From: Diphasiastrum complanatum
Taxonomy: Eukaryota > Streptophyta > Lycopodiopsida > Lycopodiales > Lycopodiaceae
Assembly (NCBI GenBank): GCA_029204225.1
Contig: CM055107.1
Span: 6,854,873-6,918,872, forward strand
DNA length: 64,000 bases
Direction: 5' to 3'
In this document: piece after piece, positions 58,138-64,000 of the stretch
How the letters are laid out: every line of letters begins with the position of its first letter
How positions within the stretch are numbered: position 1 is the first letter of the stretch
Program-made: the position numbers and the translations under genes
The notes under the pieces: generated by a model
What the model was told of the DNA's origin: nothing
The model's database searches: none
The model's input: the letters and a program-made list of their open reading frames with translations, nothing else

Positions 58138-58815
58138 TTAGGCCATGTGCATTAACCCATGGGTTATGCTGCTATGGTGTGACCTAAAACAAGTTCTAGA
58201 TAGTTCATGGCTCTCATTAGCTGATGTAATTGGGCTTCGGAGTTGGGGATTCTCTAGACCTACTTGGTTTATCAACCTTCTGATCCACCGAACTCCATAC
58301 CATGCTTGGGCTTTTAGGACTGTCCATAGCTCCGCAGCAATGGTTATGGGTGAAATGACTACCCTACCTGGCTCACATTGCCAATAATGATCGTGGTCAT
58401 AGGCTATCGCATCTAGACTATCAGCACGTTGGTTATGTGCTCGTGGAATATGCATCCGTTCGACGTGGGAAAACTCTCTAGTGTATTTGTTTATGGCAAT
58501 TGTATAGGCCTGTAAGGTCCTGCTTTTGAGTCGGTATACGCCAGCCATACCTCGTATTAGGAGTTGTGAATTTCTCATAATTCGGAGGTTGCCTATAGTT
58601 TGCGCAACTCGCATGGTCATTTGTAGACCGATTAGAAGGGCTTTGTATTCGGCAGTGTTGTTCGTGAATCCTTTCCCTAATAGGACACCTATATTGGCTA
58701 GTTCAGTCCCATTCGAATTCTGCAATACTGCTCCTATGGCACCTTCTCTATTCGAATGTCTGCAGGCTCCGTCTACCTTCAACGTATATGTCCCAAATTC
58801 CTGGGTGAGTTCCAT
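58138..58815 (-). mobile_element. Second (archaeal-type) RNase H of the Tat-like element
   Basis: The stretch shows the aRNase H pattern: a DGACRHSNREGAIGAVLQ start, TNNTAEYKALLIGLQ, a block in the position of the usual DSQLV motif, IPRAHNQRADSLD, ending near AYDHD. Tat-lineage elements are known for an extra RNase H, normally between the first RNase H and integrase. Here it lies about 0.2 kb behind the integrase end, as a separate downstream block. Confidence 0.85.
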
Positions 58816-59035
58816 ATCACAACAATAATCTTTTTGTATTTTTCTCGATTTTATGAATTTTTGTTTGGGTTTTTTGCACCCTTCTGTTCAGCGTATATGT
58901 ACAAGGTCACTAAAGCTACTTCTGATCCTTTGAGTGTTCTCAGACTCCATGATGCCTCTAGGCCGTTCACTCCAATATCTAAAAAGGTGAACAGGAAAAG
59001 GTGTTACATACTGTACAGGTGACTTTGACTTCTCT

Positions 59036-61600
59036 TTAACTACGGTAAGCTTTTATCTTGTTTATGTTGGTTTGGTGCTTAAAAATTTCACTGTTTAACT
59101 CTGCCAACTTAACCGTGTTATTTTCATACAGTTTCACTATTACATACGGACCGTTCCAACGTGGCCCCAACTTTTGAGGCATCAGCTCATGTCTAGCATC
59201 GTAGAACAACACTAACTGCCCCTGTCTGAACTGGTAATCGCCCATGTTCCTATCATAAATCTCCTTCACGCATCTTTTGTGGGTTTCTTGGTGATTTAAA
59301 GCAGCTATCTGGAGCTCGTCCAGGTCTTGTAAAGTGTCCAGTCGGTGCTAGATTGATTCTTTCTCTCCTAGGTCGTGCTTCATGGCAAACCGCAAGGATG
59401 GGAGCTCTATTTATATTGGCAGTACACATTCTTGGCCATACACTAGAAAAAAGGGCATGTGGTTGATACTGGTCTTATAGGTGGCATTATATGCCCACAG
59501 TGCCGAGTACAATTTTTTGTCCCAATCCCTCTGTCGGTCTGATACGGTTTCCCTTAGGATTCCTACCAGTTGTTTGTTTGTGCTTTCAGCCTGACCGTTG
59601 GCTTGCATTTGGTAAGGGGTGCTTTTCCGGTGCTTGATCGTCAACTGGTCGGTCAAAGCCTTGATAGTTTTGTCTAGGAAATGGGTACCCCTGTCAAAGA
59701 TGAGTTCTCTGGGTGTACCGAACCGGCCTATCACCTATTCTAGTAAGAACCAGGCGGTTTCTTTTGCATTGTCTTTGGCCACAGCCCGTGCCTCGGCCCA
59801 CTTTTTGAAATAGTCAGTGGCCACTATGATATAATGTTTTCGGCTAGATGAAGCTGGGTGTATTGGGCCAACGAAGTCGATGCCCCATTTTTCAAAGGGG
59901 AGACATGCCTGTATTGGAACTAACGATCGCACCCTGTTATCCATCTTGTCAACTCATTGACAAGTGTCGCAGTTCCGGGCATGTACATGGGCATCTTGGA
60001 ATAGTGTCGGCCACAAGTAGCCCGCCCTCAGAATTTTTTGCCCTGTGAGTTGGCCGGCAAAGCGGCCCCCACAGGCAGAATCGTGACACTCCTCTAGTAT
60101 AAATTTGGCTTCTTCAGGAGTGATGCATCTTTGATACAACTCTTCTACACCTCGTCTGTACAATGTGCCTCCTATTAAGGCAAACTTTAGGGCTTGTAGA
60201 CATAGCTTTCGTTTTGCTGGAGTTGTCATACTGCTGGGTGTCTCTAGTGTGGATAGGTAGGTTGCTAAAGCTGTATACCACTCAGGAATTGTGTCAACGT
60301 CTACCCTCAAAAGTTCTCTTAAGTGATCAGTCTCCCACTCATCGTCTGTTTCAATAACCCCTCCTAGCTCGCAAATACAATCGTTTAACCCCTGTAGTTT
60401 AGGTGGCTTGCTTTGGAGGGTGTAGTCAAACTCCTGAAGGGAGATTCTCCACTTCATTAAGCGCTCAGGAGGTTTTAGTTTATTCATCATCAAGGTGACT
60501 GCAGTACTCTTGGTAAAGAAAGTCACTTTCCGATGCAATAGGTAATGCCTTAGTTTGGCGGCAACGTAAGCTATCCCCAAACAAATTTTCTCAGCCTTAC
60601 TATAATTAAGTTCGGCTATGTTTAGTTTTTTCCCTATAAAAATAATAGGGTGATATTTTTTGTCCCAAATCTGGGCCAGGCAACAGTTTATGCACGTGTC
60701 AGTGGTGCTTGTGAAAATGAAGAACTCCCTGTCATACATAGGTGGTTTCAATATTGGAGCGTTAGCCAAAGCTACTTTCAATTCCTGAAAAGTCTTCTCA
60801 CATGCCTCGTCCCAGGTCCACTCCAAGTTGGTTTTCAATAAGCCAGTCATCCGGTAAGTACGTGTGGCATAGGCCATGACATATCTTTTGTAATAACCGC
60901 TCGAGCCTAAGAAGGTCTGAAGTTGGGACACCGTAGTTGGTGCCATCATTGCTAGGAGCATAGCTATTTTTTCTAGGTCAATTGCCATGTCGTACTTACT
61001 TATGACATGTCCTAACAATATCCGGTAAGGAACTCCAAATAGGCACTTGTTAGCATTCAATGCTATACAGGTTGTTGCGCACTTCTGAAAACACTTCTCT
61101 AGCATGGTGAGATGTTCTGTGACAGTGGTCGCCCCACAGAGGTCATCTATAAAACTTTTGAGGTTTTCGTCGAAGATATCCTCAAAGTGCTTGTTCATAA
61201 ACCTCTGATAGATTCCAGGGGCATTAGTCAACCCAAAGGGCATGACGTGGTAAGCAAAAACCCCAAACGTGGTTGTGAAGGTGGTCTTCAATTTATCCTC
61301 TTCTGCTATGGCTATCTGATTATAGCCTGCAAAATAGTCCATGAAAGAGTACCGGTCTCTTCCCACCATTTCTTCTAGGACTTGGTCTATGAACGACAAT
61401 GGGTAGTAGTCCTTCTTAGTTTGTTTGTTCAACCTCTTATAATCCACACACACGCGAATGCGTGTGGAGTTCTTCTTGGTGTGAGGTACTATTGGGGAGC
61501 ACCACTCGGTGTTCTCTACCGGAAATATCAGACTAGCATTTCGAAGTCTCTCAAGTTCGGTGTATACTCCTTCCTTTAGGTGGTAGGGTAGCCGACGTTG
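59036..61600 (-). mobile_element. RT, RNase H and integrase of the Tat-like element (broken)
   Basis: On the minus strand: RT (CVDYKRLNKQTKKDYYPLSF near 61440, SFMDYFAGYNQ, MPFGLTNAP, SFIDDL near 61150), first RNase H (near 60500-60750, divergent in its catalytic motifs, as is usual in elements with two RNases H), integrase zinc finger (near 59960-60080), core (FEKWGIDFVGPIH near 59880; DRGTHFLDKT and STPYQMQANGQAEST near 59600-59690) and a C-terminal domain with GPRWNGPYVIVKLY near 59150. There are a handful of breaks, fewer than in the other elements here, so it is probably younger. Confidence 0.93.
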
Positions 61601-61606
61601 TTTTTG

Positions 61607-62479
61607 TCATATAGGTTTGGCTCCCTCCTTCAGTGGTATTGTATGAGTCACTAGATCGGGTGGAATCCCCTTCAAATCTGAGTAGTCCCAGGCAAAAATA
61701 TGCTGGTACTTTCTACACAATCGTTCATATTCTTCTTTTTCTCCAATGCCTAGGGAAGCACCTATTTTGATGTTCTTGGGCTCTTCTAGGGTTCCTAGGT
61801 TTATCAAGCAAATATCGGTGTCTCGAACTTTGGGAGGCCACTCTTTTGGAGTGTTCCACTCTATGTCCAGTACCGATCTCAGGTCTGATTCATCTTCACT
61901 CGTAGTGGACTCATCATCATCCTCATTACTCGTGACCTCCTCCCACTCAGACGAAGGTATGGGTGCTCTTTCTGACTGAGGCACCTCAGGATAGCCATCT
62001 ACTATGGTACGCTCTCTACCCCTTTCGAAAATCAATACTCCTGAGGGGATGTCAACTGTGCAGTTGCTAAGCCTAAGCCAGGGCCGTCCTAGCAGTATAG
62101 AGTACCCCCGGTTCCCGGCGTACATCCTCATGACGTAAAAGTCCACTTGAATGGTCTTGTTAGCCACGGTAATGGGTACATTCTTAAGCTCGCCCTCTGG
62201 TTTGATCACTGAGTTGTTGGCTAGCTTTAAGGCTAGCAAGGTAGCGGGTTCTAGAGTAAAACCAAGGCGGTCTGAAAGTTCTAGACTTATGATGTTAACT
62301 GACGACCCTGCATCAACTATGGCCCCTGAAATGACTAGGCCATCTATGAGTACATCTACCTTAAGGCAGTAGCGATCTAACAAATCTGCATCTACTTTCC
62401 CTATTGTAGGTGGCTCCAGTGTTCTGGTCGTGGCTGGTCTCATCAATCGTTTGACCGTGCGTTTAATAGTGAGTGACAA
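61607..62479 (-). mobile_element. Protease and RT leader of the Tat-like element
   Basis: Aspartic protease with IVDAGSSVNIISLELSDRLG near 62300 and ILLGRPWL near 62090, followed by an acidic spacer (SNEDDDESTTSEDESDL) and the RT leader with FAWDYSDLKGIPPDLVTHTI near 61650. The stretch is open throughout, 290 codons. Confidence 0.92.
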
Positions 62480-64000
62480 CTATACTAGTTGCCAGAGCCC
62501 TATTTTCAATTTTGGATTCTCTAGGGCTTGACCTAGGTCAATATTCCCTCTCTTCAGATTTAGGTCTATATCCTTCCTAAGCCTGCGATTTGTGGTCATA
62601 GTCCTCTTAGTTTCTAGGCCAGTTTTCTCTTTTCTCGGTCCTAGGAATCTGGGGTGTCTACGCCCTTCCAAGACGCTAACCTCACCTTGTTCTTTGGGCA
62701 GTGGATCCTCATAGATGGGTGAAGGTTCGAATACTGGCTTCTCAATGACCACTGGTCTCTGGTGGTGGTTTTGGTGTAGGCTTGGGTTTCCTGGGAAGTA
62801 GTCCGTCTGGAGGTTACTCCGGGTCACTACTAAAACCTCTTTCTTGTTCGTGGGTTCCTCGAGTGTCTCCACGACGATGAAGTTCATGGGTGGCCAGTCA
62901 TCTTCTATGCATGCCTTCCCTTTATCCATCTGGCTAATCCTGGGTCCGCGTTGTATGTATTGAGGTGGCCTTGATGGCCCCACCGTTCTGTCCTCCTGGG
63001 GTCTATGGTTCACTAGCCGAGGCATCCTATTCCCAGTGTTTAATGCGTCTTTACGTACCCAACATCTATCCTCCAAGTGTCTAGGCCTCTTGCAGTACCC
63101 GCACACTTGCTTGGGACAATTTCGATTTAAATGATTCTCTCTACAGTGTCTACACACTAAGGGATTCGGTCTTTCTATGGGATGTCTCTGACCCAACAAA
63201 ATTTGGTGTCGTTTGAAAAAATTTACATCTGCTACTAAGGTCTGCATATTCTCACTCATCACGTCCATGTATCCCTTTAGCATGGCTCGCATATCGCCTA
63301 GTTCTGCGTTAGAGCCTGTGCTCTCATAGCCTCTCTTGGGCATCTATGCTTGGAGCCTTCGTGCATCTTGTGTTTGCACGTTCCTGCCTTGTCGAGATTC
63401 AATAGCCTGTATGGGACGGGGTTCCACTATGTGGTGTGCTCCTATAGCTGCAATTGGGCCTCCTCTCCACGTTTCTGGGCTTAGGTTCAAGCTATTCACT
63501 GCTTGCGATAGGTGAGATGCGTGGGCAACCACAATCTGTGCGTCTTCTACCACGATTGCCTTCTCTATTGCCTCAGCCAATGTCTAGGGGTTACTCTTGC
63601 GTACAATCATTTGTATGTCATTCTTGAGCCCTCGCAGAAAGAAGGTCAGTAGTAATAGGAGTGGTAGTAACACAGTGGATTCCACTTGGCGTGACAACTC
63701 TGTCAAACGACGCCAATATTGTCGTATGGTTTCATTACATTCTTGTTGTAGGGAAGTCAGTGTGAATAGTAGGCCATCAGCCGTTCGGTGGGGGGCATAC
63801 TTTATTAAGAACAGTCTATGAAACTCCTCAATGGTGTGAATTGAGCCTCTCTACAGACTATGATACCAGTGCCTAGCCGTTCCAAATAAAGTGGTGGCGA
63901 AAAACATCATTTTATGATGTGGGTTTGTGATGGCACTGGTAAAGCAGGTGGTCCAAAAAGCATCAATATGCTCTTTGACACTTTCATACGGTGCTCCATG
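62480..64000 (-). mobile_element. gag of the Tat-like element, cut by the window edge
   Basis: On the minus strand: gag capsid part at 63600-64000 (a CNETIRQYWRRLTELS block near 63720), then a basic region with two zinc knuckles, CRHCRENHLNRNC and CGYCKRPRHLEDRC (near 63070-63160), and a long hydrophilic tail. The element continues beyond 64000, where its leader and 5' LTR should be. Broken at a few places. Confidence 0.88.

Noticed and set aside
1-64000. CRISPR arrays, rRNA, intact tRNA genes, bacterial-type operons
   Set aside because: None seen; the only tRNA-like sequences are the two SINE copies and primer sites of LTR elements.

Overview
The window looks like nuclear DNA of a plant with a large, repeat-rich genome. 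It has one intron-rich host gene, tRNA-Met-type primer sites on Copia and other LTR elements, a CACTA transposon with the plant-type end CACTACAAGAA, and layered LTR elements almost everywhere else. I cannot name the species. The host protein does not read like the usual angiosperm version, so a gymnosperm, fern, lycophyte or streptophyte alga is as likely as a flowering plant.

Host gene: the only host gene I can support is GCSH, the lipoyl carrier H protein of the mitochondrial glycine cleavage system. It lies on the minus strand as complement(join(21944..22066,27787..27957,28159..28247,32209..32317)), 163 codons, all splice sites GT-AG and all exon phases consistent. A possible 5' UTR exon ends at 33005. 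Its introns of 5.7 kb and 4.0 kb have filled with pieces of LTR elements, gag and RNase H fragments, microsatellites and a small repeated hairpin.

Left arm (1-21900): undefined sequence to 4.2 kb; a Gypsy gag scrap and a Copia RT scrap; a very long LTR (about 2.9 kb) with primer site and leader, holding a short SINE; an isolated Copia LTR; a minus-strand Copia body (9.7-11.9 kb); an LTR end with a perfect primer site at 13.3 kb; a direct LTR pair (15.2 and 16.9 kb) with antisense Copia pieces between its ends; another Copia body (17.5-19.05 kb); and a LINE reverse transcriptase remnant at 20.2-20.65 kb.

Right arm (33-64 kb): a second LTR of the 13.3 kb family; a complete SINE between perfect 18-bp target duplications; a Copia element from 36.3 kb interrupted in its integrase region by a CACTA DNA transposon (39095-50194, 3-bp duplication CAA on both sides). 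That CACTA element itself carries a roughly 9 kb Gypsy element, so there are three nested layers. Beyond 51 kb is a second copy of the 2.9 kb-LTR element in the opposite orientation, then a Tat-like Gypsy element on the minus strand from about 57 kb to the window edge, with a second RNase H placed after integrase and a further coiled-coil coding stretch behind it.

All LTR elements are treated as fossils and look broken. The most promising points are the two SINE insertions with clean target duplications, the palindromic subterminal arrays of the CACTA element, the domain order of the Tat-like element, the covarying hairpin family in a GCSH intron, and the unusual lineage signal of the H protein.
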